Made by a program: the position numbers and the translations under genes. Positions 8,604-16,953 of a DNA stretch of 64,000 nt are shown in pieces. Source of the stretch: Bog-473 sp963788125 (GTDB lineage: Bacteria; Actinomycetota; Acidimicrobiia; Acidimicrobiales; RAAP-2); assembly GCA_963788125.1 (NCBI GenBank), contig CAWBFN010000002.1, positions 558,001 to 622,000 on the forward strand, given 5' to 3'. Each line of letters starts with the position of its first letter. Within the stretch, counting starts at the first letter, position 1. The notes below the pieces were generated by a model that was not told the DNA's origin, made no database searches, and saw only the letters and a program-made list of their open reading frames with translations.

Positions 8604-9697
8604 CGGTCCGGCGCGCCCTCTTCCTCTCCGGCACGTTGGGTGCGGGGCACGACACCCTGGCCGAGGCCTGCGCCGCCGCCCTTGCGCCCTACGGCGTCGA
8701 GAGCAGGATCGTCGACTGCCTGCCGATGCTGGGCGGCGGGCCGTCGGCCGTGGGTAACTGGGTCTTCCGTCGCCTGCTCGCCCTGACACCCGTCTACGAC
8801 GGGTTCCACTTCTCCCAGCTCCGAGGGAACGGCGCGGTGGGACGGTTCATGGACCGGACCGCGGTCAAGGTCATGTTCCCCAGGCTCGTCGAGGAGGTTG
8901 ATGGGTTCCGTCCCGATCTGCTCGTCTCGGTCTTCGCCACCGGGGCATCCGCCGCCGTGCACCTCAAGGAGGACCGGCCCGACCTGGCCACCGTGGTCTT
9001 CATGACCGATTCGTTCGCCTACGGGATGTGGGCGCATGAGGGGACGGATCTGTTCCTGGTGACGTCCGAGCTCGCCGCCGCGTCGATCCGCAGCTACTAC
9101 CCCGACGCGCGGGTGGCGGTGGTGGAGGCCCCCGTCCGGCCCGGCTTCTACAGCGCGCCGAGCCAGGCGGACGCCCGAGCCACGCTGGGGGTCCCCCCCG
9201 ATGCCCGCTGCATCCTGATCATGTCGGGGGCGTGGGGCATCGGGCCTCTCGACGACGTGGCGCGGGCGCTGGCCGACGAAGGGTGGTGGGTGCTCGCCGT
9301 CAGCGGGACCAACGCCCGCCTGGGTGCACGGTTGGCCACCGTCGCCCGCCAGTACCGGTCGGTGATCACGTTCGGGTTCACCGACCGCATCCCGGAGCTG
9401 ATGGCGGCGAGTGACGTCGTCCTGACGAGCTCGGGGGACACCTGCCGGGAGGCCAGGGCCATCGGACGGCGCATGGTCCTCCTCGACGTCGTTCCCGGCC
9501 ACGGGAGGGAGAACCTCATGCACGAGCTGGAGCTGGGCGACGCCGCGGTCTGCCTCCCCACGCCCGCCTCGGTGGTCGGTAACGTCCGGCGGCTCCTCAG
9601 CGACGGGGAGTGGGCCCCGACGCAGGGGGCCACGGGCTGGGGCGAGGGGTTCGTCGACGAGCTGGTAGCCGCCGGAATCGAGCTCCGCCGCGGCTGA
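8600..9697 (+). CDS. MGDG synthase / processive diacylglycerol glucosyltransferase-like glycosyltransferase
   Basis: 365 residues from GTG 8600 (GTGA overlap with the deacetylase). The N-terminal L-S-G-T-L-G-A-G-H-D motif and the V-F-M-T-D-S-F region resemble the MGDG-synthase domain. The C-terminal half has the GT28 features: I-M-S-G-A-W-G-I-G, A-A-S-D-V-V-L-T-S-S-G-D-T and a later loop before the terminal helix. These enzymes transfer a hexose from a nucleotide sugar to a lipid. As the last member of the cassette it probably places the sugar made upstream onto a lipid acceptor at the inner face of the membrane. The exact donor and acceptor are unknown. Confidence 0.82.
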   Translation: MTVRRALFLSGTLGAGHDTLAEACAAALAPYGVESRIVDCLPMLGGGPSAVGNWVFRRLLALTPVYDGFHFSQLRGNGAVGRFMDRTAVKVMFPRLVEEVDGFRPDLLVSVFATGASAAVHLKEDRPDLATVVFMTDSFAYGMWAHEGTDLFLVTSELAAASIRSYYPDARVAVVEAPVRPGFYSAPSQADARATLGVPPDARCILIMSGAWGIGPLDDVARALADEGWWVLAVSGTNARLGARLATVARQYRSVITFGFTDRIPELMAASDVVLTSSGDTCREARAIGRRMVLLDVVPGHGRENLMHELELGDAAVCLPTPASVVGNVRRLLSDGEWAPTQGATGWGEGFVDELVAAGIELRRG

Positions 9698-9749
9698 GCC
9701 GCCGGTGCCCCGTCGAACGCCCCCGCCGGGTGGGGGTACGGTGGGTGGC

Positions 9750-10334
9750 ATGGCTGATCAGGCCCGATTCACCGACGTCGCCATGGAGTTCATGCCGGGG
9801 CTCTACAGCGCCGCCCTCCGTATGACGCGCAACGCCGCCGACGCCGAGGACCTGGTCCAAGAGACGTACCTGAAGGCGTACCGCTCCTTCGGGTCGTTTC
9901 AGGAGGGCACCAACCTGCGGGCCTGGCTCTACCGGATTCTGACCAACACCTACATCAACAGCTACCGGGCCGCCCGGCGTAGACCCGAGGTGACCGATGT
10001 GGAGGATGTGGAGGACCTCTACCTCTACAAGCGGATGGCCGGGCCGGGAGGCATCCGGGCCGGACGCAGCGCGGAGGACGAGGCGCTCGACGCCTTCACC
10101 GACGATGTCGTCAAGAGCGCGCTGGAGGAGCTCCCCGACGCCTTCCGCATCGCCGTGCTCCTGGCCGATGTCGAGGGATTCAGCTACAAGGAGATCTCCG
10201 AGATCACCGACGTGCCCATCGGCACGGTGATGAGCCGGATCCACCGGGGAAGAAGAGCCCTGCAGAAGGCGTTGCACGATACAGCGGCAGCGCGTGGACT
10301 CGTGGGAAGCACGTCGGGTGCGTCGGTCGAATGA
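9750..10334 (+). CDS. ECF sigma factor, SigR/SigH type (oxidative stress)
   Basis: 194 residues from ATG 9750. Region 2 is seen as D-A-E-D-L-V-Q-E-T-Y-L-K-A-Y followed by an aromatic-rich stretch, and region 4 as G-F-S-Y-K-E-I-S-E-I-T with I-G-T-V-M-S-R-I-H-R-G-R. The W-L-Y-R-I-L-T-N-T-Y-I-N segment is typical of the SigR/SigH group that responds to thiol stress. A zinc-binding anti-sigma gene follows within 13 bp, as in Streptomyces sigR-rsrA and Mycobacterium sigH-rshA. I do not see a clear GGGAAT/GTT autoregulatory promoter upstream. Confidence 0.9.
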   Translation: MADQARFTDVAMEFMPGLYSAALRMTRNAADAEDLVQETYLKAYRSFGSFQEGTNLRAWLYRILTNTYINSYRAARRRPEVTDVEDVEDLYLYKRMAGPGGIRAGRSAEDEALDAFTDDVVKSALEELPDAFRIAVLLADVEGFSYKEISEITDVPIGTVMSRIHRGRRALQKALHDTAAARGLVGSTSGASVE

Positions 10335-10346
10335 GGAGGTGCGTGG

Positions 10347-10646
10347 GTGGCTGAGGATGCGAAGACGAGCGGGAATGCCGAGGCTCTCTTCGGGAAGACG
10401 ATGGACTGCCATGAGGCGGTCCATCAGCTCTATCACTTCCTCGACGGCCAGTTGACCGAGGAGCGGCGCTCCCAGATCGCCGAGCACCTGACCTACTGCG
10501 CGCCCTGCGGCGGCGCGGCCGAGTTCGAAGCGGAGCTGCGCCTGGTGATCGCCAACCGCTGCAAGGACCACGTCCCCGAGGCGCTGATCCGCCGCATCGC
10601 CGCCGCCATCGACGAGGAGAGTCGCCAGCACGACGGCGAGCGGTGA
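10347..10646 (+). CDS. rsrA: RsrA-like zinc anti-sigma factor (mycothiol-system)
   Basis: 99 residues from GTG 10347, with GAGGAGG just upstream. It carries the ZAS motif H47-x3-C51-x2-C54 plus C21 and C72. With a shift of ten residues these match RsrA C11, H37, C41, C44 and C62, so the zinc site and the redox-active disulfide pair (C11-C44 in RsrA) are conserved. Under disulfide stress such proteins release zinc and free the sigma factor. It directly follows its likely partner and overlaps the next gene by GTGA. Confidence 0.87.
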   Translation: MAEDAKTSGNAEALFGKTMDCHEAVHQLYHFLDGQLTEERRSQIAEHLTYCAPCGGAAEFEAELRLVIANRCKDHVPEALIRRIAAAIDEESRQHDGER

Positions 10647-11755
10647 ACGTGCCCAACGGTGACGTGGACGTGAACGTGGAGCATCCCGGCATGGTCGACT
10701 GGGCTCTGGCGCAGCGGGTGGCCGGTGGGGCGCTGGCCCTCAAACCCTCGCCCGCCACCTACGACCGGTCCGCGCTGCAGTCGCAGTTCGACGAGCTGAC
10801 GGCGCGCGCCGAAATCCTGGTCGGCGAGGCCACGGGGCTGCACTCGGCCCACGGCGTGGCCCGGGCCAAGGTGACCGATCGCCAGGGTTGGGCCGCCGCC
10901 AACGTCCGCTCCATGGAACGGCTGGTCGGGCCGGCCTTGGCCAGCCTGCAGCAGAAGGGTGCGGGCAAGAAGATGGGCCGGTCCGCCCTGACCGCCAGCC
11001 GCATCATGAGCGGTACACAGCTCGGCCTGCTGTTGGCCTATATGTCCACCCGGGTCCTGGGTCAGTACGACCTCCTCATCAGCGACGAGGCTCCCGAGGA
11101 GCAGGACCTGGTGTACTACGTCGGGCCCAACATCGTCTCGGTCGAGGAGCGCTACGGATTTTCGGCCAGCCAGTTCCGCCTGTGGCTGGCGCTGCACGAG
11201 GTCACCCACCGGATGCAGTTCACCGCGGTGCCCTGGTTGCGCGACCACTTCGTGCACCTGGTGGGGGAGCTGCTCGAACCGTTGCAGACCGATCCCTCCG
11301 GGCTGTCCGAGACGCTCCGGCGGGTGATGGTCGAGGTGCGAGCCGGTCGCAATCCCCTGCAGGAGTCGGGGGTGGTGGGGATGTTGGCCACCCCCGAGCA
11401 GCGGGTGGCCCTCTCGAAGATCTCGGGGATGATGAGCCTGCTCGAAGGGCACGGTGACGTGACCATGGACCGCGCCGGCGCGGCGGAGGTGCCGGGTGCG
11501 GCCACCTTCAGCCGGGTGTTGCACGAGAGGCGCACCAACCTGCGGGGAGTCTCGAAGCTGGTGTCGCGCCTCATCGGGTTGGAGGCGAAGATGCGCCAGT
11601 ACGCCGAGGGTGAACAGTTCGTCGAGTCCGTCGAGGCGGCCGGCGGGCCCGAGCTGTTGGCCCGCGTGTGGCGCGGCCCCGAGTGGCTGCCCACCCTGGC
11701 CGAGATCCGCAGTCCCGGCGAGTGGGTGGCTCGGGCCGGTGGCGCATTGGCGTGA
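10643..11755 (+). CDS. Zinc-dependent metalloprotease-like protein, DUF2342 (zincin_2)
   Basis: 370 residues from GTG 10643. The H-E-V-T-H motif at 185-189 and a following M-M-S-L-L-E-G-H-G-D-V helix, which supplies the third zinc ligand, match the DUF2342/zincin_2 family. In Actinobacteria the family sits beside tilS and hpt and is sometimes named 'F420 biosynthesis-associated'; its substrate is unknown. The start overlaps the anti-sigma stop and the end overlaps the tilS start, so it lies inside one long operon. Confidence 0.85.
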   Translation: MNVPNGDVDVNVEHPGMVDWALAQRVAGGALALKPSPATYDRSALQSQFDELTARAEILVGEATGLHSAHGVARAKVTDRQGWAAANVRSMERLVGPALASLQQKGAGKKMGRSALTASRIMSGTQLGLLLAYMSTRVLGQYDLLISDEAPEEQDLVYYVGPNIVSVEERYGFSASQFRLWLALHEVTHRMQFTAVPWLRDHFVHLVGELLEPLQTDPSGLSETLRRVMVEVRAGRNPLQESGVVGMLATPEQRVALSKISGMMSLLEGHGDVTMDRAGAAEVPGAATFSRVLHERRTNLRGVSKLVSRLIGLEAKMRQYAEGEQFVESVEAAGGPELLARVWRGPEWLPTLAEIRSPGEWVARAGGALA

Positions 11756-13274
11756 GCGGGGCGGCCGCCGGCTGGCCCCAGGCGGTCACCGATCTCCTCC
11801 CCCGCTGTAGCTTTCCCCCGCGGGATCAGCCCTGGACTGCGCCGTGTCGGGCGGGCCCGATTCGATGGCGCTGCTGGTGCTGGCCGTCGCCTCGGGGTGT
11901 GTGGTCTCGGCCATCCACGTCGATCACGGCCTGCGAGCGGGGTCCGGCGCCGAGGCTCAGGTGGTGCGCACCGCGGCCGCCTTGCTGGGCGCCCGCTTCG
12001 TGGCCGAGAAGGTGTCGGTCTCCCCGGGGTCGAACCTCGAGGCGCGGGCCCGCGCCGCGCGCCTCGGGGCCCTGCCCGAGGGAGTGGCCACCGGGCACAC
12101 CATGGACGACCAGGCGGAGACCATCCTCCTCAACCTGCTCCGGGGTGCGGGGGCCGACGGGTTGGCGGGCATGGCGCCCGGTCGCCGCCACCCCTTGCTG
12201 GCGCTGCGGCGTACGGAGACCCACGCCGTATGCGCGGCCATGGGCCTGGTGCCGGTCCACGACCCCAGCAACGACGACCGCTCGTTCCTGCGCAACCGTG
12301 TCCGGCACGAGCTGCTGCCGCTCTGTGCCGACGTGGCCGGACGGGACCCGGTGCCCTTGCTGGCCCGCCAGGCCGGCGTGCTGCGTGACGAGGTCTCCTT
12401 GCTCGACGCGTTGGCCCTGCGGGCTGCCCCCGACCCCCGCGACGCCCGCGCCGTGGCTGCCCTGCCGACCCCTCTGGCCCGGCGCTCGATGCGCCGCTGG
12501 CTCCAGGACGAGGCCGGGGTCGCGGCCGAGCCGGGCGGAACGGTCCACCCGCCGTCGTTGGCCGAGGTGGAGCGGGTGCTGGCGGTGGCGGCCGGGAGGG
12601 CGGTGGCCACCGAGATCTCGGGCGGCCGGCGGGTGCACCGTAGCTCCGGACGGCTTTCGGTGGATCGGCACCGCTCGGATAGTGTCACGGCGGTGATCCC
12701 CGAACCGTCCGGTGAGGCGGCCCCGAGCTGGGCCGAGCCGTCCATCGGACCGGTGCTCATTGACGAGGGCAGCCTGGCGGTGCGAGTGGCCCAACTGGGG
12801 GCGCAGATCTCGGCCGACTACGCCGACGACCCCCCTTTGCTGGTGGCCGTGCTGAAGGGCGCCATGCTGTTCATGAGCGACCTGTGCCGGGCCATCGCCC
12901 TCCCGGTCGACGTCGACTTCATGGCCGTGTCCTCCTACGGCAGCGCCACGCGGACCTCGGGCGTGGTGCGCATCGTCAAGGACCTCGACTCGGAGCTGGA
13001 GGGTCGCCACGTCCTGGTGGTCGAGGACATCATCGACAGCGGGTTGACGCTCAACTACCTGCGGCACTACCTCCGGGCCCGCTCGCCCAAGAGCGTCGAG
13101 GTGTGCGCGCTGCTGGTCAAGGAGGGTGAGCAGCGGGTGAACCTGGACCTGCGCTACGTCGGGTTCCACATTCCCGCCTCGTTCGTGGTGGGCTACGGGC
13201 TCGATGTCGACGAGCGGTACCGTAATCTCCCTGGTGTCCACCTCTACGTCGGCCCCGACGGCGACGGGGCGTGA
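11752..13274 (+). CDS. tilS/hpt: tRNA(Ile)-lysidine synthetase fused to hypoxanthine phosphoribosyltransferase (frameshifted near the N-terminus)
   Basis: From 11844 a single open frame of 476 codons encodes both enzymes. The TilS PP-loop motif S-G-G-P-D-S opens this frame, with the synthetase running to about codon 285. The HPRT domain follows, with the PRPP-binding motif V-V-E-D-I-I-D-S-G. TilS makes lysidine in the tRNA-Ile(CAU) anticodon; HPRT salvages purines. No stop separates them, so it is either a true fusion or hpt reinitiates internally at the GTG near 12693. The natural start is GTG 11752 (GTGA overlap). It encodes a TilS-like N-terminus ending L-L-P-R-C-S-F-P-P, but one base is missing in the C run at 11830-11832, which breaks the frame just before D-C-A-V-S-G-G. 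Confidence 0.82.
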
Positions 13275-13298
13275 GGCCTGAGCGATGAGGAGGAACCC

Positions 13299-13868
13299 TT
13301 GGCAGTAGACGTCGAGCGCGTCAAGTCGGCGGTCGCGGAGCTGCTGACCGCCATCGGAGAGGACACCGGTCGTGACGGCCTGGTCAACACCCCGACACGG
13401 GTGGCCGCCATGTACGAGGAGCTCTTCTCGGGTCTGCACGACGACCCGGGACGGCACCTGGAGGTCACGTTCGCGGCCGAGCACGACGAGATGGTCATGG
13501 TGCGCGAGATCCCCTTCGCCTCGCTGTGCGAGCACCATCTGGTGCCGTTCTTGGGCAGGGCGCACGTGGCGTACATCCCCAACGAGGACGGCCGGATCAC
13601 CGGCCTCTCCAAGCTGGCCCGTCTGGTGGACGGGTACGCCCGCCGGCTACAGGTGCAGGAGCGCATGACGACCGAGATCGCCGACGCCATCGACAAGGCG
13701 CTCTCGCCGCGCGGTGTCCTCGTGGTCATCGAGGCCGAGCACCTGTGCATGTCGATGCGGGGGGTCAAGAAGCCGGGCACGGTGACGGTGACCTCGTCGG
13801 TGCGCGGTCTGTTCCGCTCCGACGTGGCCACCCGGGCCGAGGCCATGCAGTTCATCCGGGGGCGGTGA
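13299..13868 (+). CDS. folE: GTP cyclohydrolase I
   Basis: 189 residues, TTG start at 13299 with GAGGAGG a few bases upstream. First step of folate synthesis: GTP to 7,8-dihydroneopterin triphosphate. The zinc and active-site motif S-L-C-E-H-H, the G-R-A-H-V-A-Y-I-P segment, Q-E-R-M-T and H-L-C-M-S-M-R-G are all intact. It follows the tilS-hpt unit directly; the ftsH gene usually found between hpt and folE in actinobacteria is missing. Confidence 0.96.
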   Translation: MAVDVERVKSAVAELLTAIGEDTGRDGLVNTPTRVAAMYEELFSGLHDDPGRHLEVTFAAEHDEMVMVREIPFASLCEHHLVPFLGRAHVAYIPNEDGRITGLSKLARLVDGYARRLQVQERMTTEIADAIDKALSPRGVLVVIEAEHLCMSMRGVKKPGTVTVTSSVRGLFRSDVATRAEAMQFIRGR

Positions 13869-14665
13869 GGCACCGGATGCCTGCGGCTGCGCCGACGCCC
13901 GACACCGGTCTGCTGCCGTTCAGCGCGCACAACCTCGTCCTGGCCGACGGTACCCCCAGCATCCCCGGACAGATTCTGTTGGAGGAGCATCCGCTCCCTC
14001 AGGCGGTGCTGAGGACGCTCGAATCGTTCTTCCCCGACCGGCGCGGGGGGGAGTTCTCCATCGTCGACCTGGGCTGCCTCGAGGGCGGCTACACCGCGCT
14101 CTTCGCCCGGGCGGGGTTCGCCGCACTGGGCATCGACGGTCGGCCGGAGAACATCGCCCGGTGCGAGCAGGGGGCGGGGCGGCTGGGCCTCCCCGACCTG
14201 CGCTTCGTCTGCGACGACGTGCGCAACCTGGAGCGCTACGGGAGCTTCGACGCCACCTTCTGCTGCGGGCTCCTGTACCACCTGGAAGATCCCGTCGCCT
14301 TCCTGCGCCTGGTCAGCCGGCTGACCCGCCGGGTGCTCATTCTCCAGACGCACTTCGCCACCGAGGCGCTGCCCGCCCGTTTCCCGAACCTGTCCGAACT
14401 GACGACCCACGAGGGGGTGGCGGGTCGGTGGTACCTCGAGCACCCCGACGACGCCACCGACGAGGAGATGCTCGGCCAGGCCTGGTCGTCGATCGGCAAC
14501 CGGCGTTCCTTCTGGGTGGAGAAGCGTCACCTCGTGCAGGCGCTGATCGACATGGGTTTCGCTCCGGTCTACGAGCAGTACGACTTCCTGTCCGACGTCG
14601 TGCACGACGACTACGTCGCCGAGTGGGGCCGGAGCCTGTTCGTGGCGGTGCGGCCCGCTCGCTGA
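13865..14665 (+). CDS. Class I SAM-dependent methyltransferase
   Basis: About 266 residues from GTG 13865 (GTGA overlap with folE); ATG 13877 is an equally good start. The AdoMet site is seen as I-V-D-L-G-C-L-E-G-G-Y-T, with a second strand L-G-I-D-G-R and an F-V-C-D-D-V-R segment. A C-C-G-L-L-Y-H-L-E-D-P motif resembles small-molecule or tRNA-uridine methyltransferases. It sits between folE and folP, where no methylation step of the pathway is known, so its substrate is not predicted. The position could reflect simple co-transcription. Confidence 0.8.
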   Translation: MRHRMPAAAPTPDTGLLPFSAHNLVLADGTPSIPGQILLEEHPLPQAVLRTLESFFPDRRGGEFSIVDLGCLEGGYTALFARAGFAALGIDGRPENIARCEQGAGRLGLPDLRFVCDDVRNLERYGSFDATFCCGLLYHLEDPVAFLRLVSRLTRRVLILQTHFATEALPARFPNLSELTTHEGVAGRWYLEHPDDATDEEMLGQAWSSIGNRRSFWVEKRHLVQALIDMGFAPVYEQYDFLSDVVHDDYVAEWGRSLFVAVRPAR

Positions 14666-14680
14666 CCTACGCTGACGGCC

Positions 14681-15496
14681 GTGCCCGACCCCCGCCCGGA
14701 GCGCCCCCTCGTCATGGGCGTCCTCAACGTGACACCCGACTCGTTCTACGACGGAGGGCGGTACCTCTCGGTCGACGATGCGGTGGCCCACGGGCTGGAC
14801 CTGGTGGCACAGGGAGCCGACATCGTGGACGTCGGGGGTGAGTCGACCCGACCCGGGGCCGAACCGGTCCCCGAGGACGTGGAGATGGCCCGGGTCGTCC
14901 CGGTCGTCGAGGCGCTGGCCGGACGGGTGCGCGTCTCGGTCGACACCCTCAAGCCCGCCGTGGCCGAGGCCGCGCTGCTGGCCGGTGCCACCCTGGTCAA
15001 CGACGTGTCCGCCTCGCTGTGGCCGGTGGCGGCGGCGGGCCGGGCCGGCTGGGTGGCCGTGCACATGCAGGGGTCGCCGCCCACCATGCAGGCCGCTCCC
15101 CGCTACCAGGACGTGGTGGCCGAGGTGACCGACTTCCTGGTGCACCGGGCGCGCGCCGCCCTGGAGGCCGGCGTCGAGGAGGTATGGGTCGACCCGGGCA
15201 TCGGATTCGGCAAGACGATGGAGCACAACCTCTCGCTCCTCCACCACCTGCCCGAGGTGGTCGCCGCGGCCACCGGCGCCGGCTGTGCCGGCGTGTTGGT
15301 GGGCACCAGCCGCAAGCGCTTCCTCGGCCTCCTGGCGGCGCCGGCCGGGAGTTCCGAACCGGTGGGGCCCGAGGATCGGGTCGAGGGATCGCTGGCCACG
15401 GCGGCGCTGGCCCTGGTGGCGGGGGCGGGCATGGTGCGGGTGCACGACGTGGCCGTCACGGTGCAGGCGGCCCGGTTGTATGGTCCTGCAGCATGA
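14681..15496 (+). CDS. folP: Dihydropteroate synthase
   Basis: 271 residues from GTG 14681. It joins p-aminobenzoate to hydroxymethyl-dihydropterin pyrophosphate. Motifs: M-G-V-L-N-V-T-P-D-S-F at the N-terminus, D-V-G-G-E-S-T-R-P-G-A, D-P-G-I-G-F-G-K and the S-R-K-R-F loop followed later by R-V-H-D-V. All loops needed for catalysis are present. Its stop overlaps the ATG of the next gene. Confidence 0.96.
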   Translation: MPDPRPERPLVMGVLNVTPDSFYDGGRYLSVDDAVAHGLDLVAQGADIVDVGGESTRPGAEPVPEDVEMARVVPVVEALAGRVRVSVDTLKPAVAEAALLAGATLVNDVSASLWPVAAAGRAGWVAVHMQGSPPTMQAAPRYQDVVAEVTDFLVHRARAALEAGVEEVWVDPGIGFGKTMEHNLSLLHHLPEVVAAATGAGCAGVLVGTSRKRFLGLLAAPAGSSEPVGPEDRVEGSLATAALALVAGAGMVRVHDVAVTVQAARLYGPAA

Positions 15497-16008
15497 AGGG
15501 AAAGTGGGCGGCGGGGATACCGCCACGGAACTTCACCTGGGTCATCACCGACCATCTGGCCATCAGCGAACGCCCCGGTGGCTACGCGCCCAACCACCGC
15601 AAGGTCCGCCGCCGGGAGGAGATCATCTGGCTCCGTAACCAGGGGTTCGGCCGGGTGATCTCCCTCCTCCCCTCCCCCCACAACCTGGCCGCGTACGACG
15701 ACGAGGGGCTGGCCTGGGCGCACTACCCGCTCTCCAAGACCGGGGATCCCCGCACGGTGCTCACGGAGTGCTTCAAGGACATCGACCACTCCCTGGGCGC
15801 CGGGCTGCGCATCCTGGTTCACCAAGACGAGCTCGGCGACCGGGTGATGGGCGTCGTCGCCGGCTATCTGGTCTGGTCCAAACGGCTGCACAACCAGCCC
15901 CAGGCGGTCGCCCTGGTCGAGCACGTCTGCGGCCACGCCATGGGTGAGCCGGGGCGTGAGCTTCTCGCCGCCCTGGACGGCCCGCCCCCGCGCCCCTCGG
16001 CGCAGTGA
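15493..16008 (+). CDS. Dual-specificity-phosphatase-like protein lacking the catalytic cysteine
   Basis: 171 residues from ATG 15493 (ATGA overlap with folP). The fold reads as a small protein tyrosine/dual-specificity phosphatase: a strand G-R-V-I-S-L-L, a Y-P-L-S-K-T segment, a helix, then R-I-L-V-H-Q-D-E-L-G-D-R. The last part lines up with the H-C-X5-R P-loop, but the nucleophilic cysteine is glutamine (Q111), while H110 and R117 remain. It should therefore be inactive as a classical phosphatase and may bind a phospho-ligand or partner. Lying inside the folate operon, it might substitute for, or regulate, the dephosphorylation of dihydroneopterin phosphates; that is speculation. Confidence 0.65.
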   Translation: MKGKWAAGIPPRNFTWVITDHLAISERPGGYAPNHRKVRRREEIIWLRNQGFGRVISLLPSPHNLAAYDDEGLAWAHYPLSKTGDPRTVLTECFKDIDHSLGAGLRILVHQDELGDRVMGVVAGYLVWSKRLHNQPQAVALVEHVCGHAMGEPGRELLAALDGPPPRPSAQ

Positions 16009-16412
16009 CCGGGCCCGCGTCGGGCGGGGACCGGATCGAGATCCTCGATCTGCGCGTCATGGGGGTGCACGGCGTACTGCCCGAGGAACGCGAACGGGCC
16101 CAACCCTTCTCCGTGGACGTCGTGGCCTGGGTCGATATGGCGGCGGCCCAGCGCAGCGACTCGCTGGCCGACACCGTCGACTACGGCGCCCTGGCCCGGC
16201 TGGCGGCCGACGTGGTCCAGCAGCGGTCGTTCCAGCTGCTCGAGGCGCTCGCCGGTCGCTTGGCCGACGTCCTGCTCATCAGCGACCCCCGGCTGCAGGC
16301 CGTGGAGGTGGCGGTCCGGAAGTTGCGCCCACCGCTGGCCCTGGACGTGGCCTCCACCGGCGTGCGCGTCTGGCGGGCCCGTGCGGGACCGGCGACGGGT
16401 GACCCGCACTGA
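16005..16412 (+). CDS. folB: Dihydroneopterin aldolase
   Basis: 135 residues from GTG 16005 (GTGA overlap). It converts dihydroneopterin to 6-hydroxymethyl-dihydropterin. Typical features are I-L-D-L-R-V-M-G-V-H-G-V-L-P-E-E-R near the N-terminus, D-T-V-D-Y-G-A-L in the middle, L-L-E-A-L-A and the lysine of V-A-V-R-K-L-R-P-P. Next gene folK overlaps it slightly. Confidence 0.94.
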   Translation: MTGPASGGDRIEILDLRVMGVHGVLPEERERAQPFSVDVVAWVDMAAAQRSDSLADTVDYGALARLAADVVQQRSFQLLEALAGRLADVLLISDPRLQAVEVAVRKLRPPLALDVASTGVRVWRARAGPATGDPH

Positions 16413-16884
16413 TGGCGGCGCCCTGCGGAGGGCGTTCATCGGGCTCGGCTCCAACCTCGGCCACCGGGAGGAGGCCCTGCGCCGGGGCGTGGCGCAGTTG
16501 GCGGAGGCGGGCGATGTCACCGCGGTCTCCCCTCTCTACGAGACCGAGCCGGTGGGTGGGCCGGCGGATCAGGGGCCCTTCCTCAACGTGGTGGTGGAGC
16601 TGACGACGTCAGACGGCCCGCGCCAACTCCTGGCCCGATGCCGGGCCCTGGAGGAGGAGGCCCACCGGGTCCGCACGGTCCGCTTCGGTCCCCGGACGCT
16701 CGATGCCGATGTCCTCTTGGTGGGCGACCTGCGGGTGGACGAGGCGGACCTCGCCGTCCCCCACCCGCGCATGTGGGAGCGACGGTTCGTGCTGCAGCCG
16801 CTGGCGGACCTCGCCCCCGAGCTGGTCACCTCCGAGCAACTCGCCGCCGCTGGTGGCGCGGTGATCTGTGTGGGTAGGCTGTAG
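16399..16884 (+). CDS. folK: 2-amino-4-hydroxy-6-hydroxymethyldihydropteridine pyrophosphokinase
   Basis: 161 residues from GTG 16399, overlapping folB by 14 bp; GTG 16381 is an upstream alternative. Motifs: A-F-I-G-L-G-S-N-L-G, S-P-L-Y-E-T-E-P-V-G-G, F-G-P-R-T-L-D-A-D and V-P-H-P-R-M-W-E-R-R-F-V-L-Q-P-L. These cover the pterin and ATP sites. It transfers pyrophosphate from ATP to hydroxymethyl-dihydropterin and completes the folE-folP-folB-folK set. Confidence 0.95.
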   Translation: MTRTDGGALRRAFIGLGSNLGHREEALRRGVAQLAEAGDVTAVSPLYETEPVGGPADQGPFLNVVVELTTSDGPRQLLARCRALEEEAHRVRTVRFGPRTLDADVLLVGDLRVDEADLAVPHPRMWERRFVLQPLADLAPELVTSEQLAAAGGAVICVGRL

Positions 16885-16953
16885 GGGTCTGATGTTTCGA
16901 TCGTCTGTAGGCGAACGGCACCCGAGAGGGGCTGGAACGCCGAAGGAGGTTTC

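Noticed and set aside
5756..9697. Antibiotic biosynthesis cluster
   Set aside because: DegT and epimerase genes occur in such clusters, but no polyketide, peptide synthetase or export gene is present.
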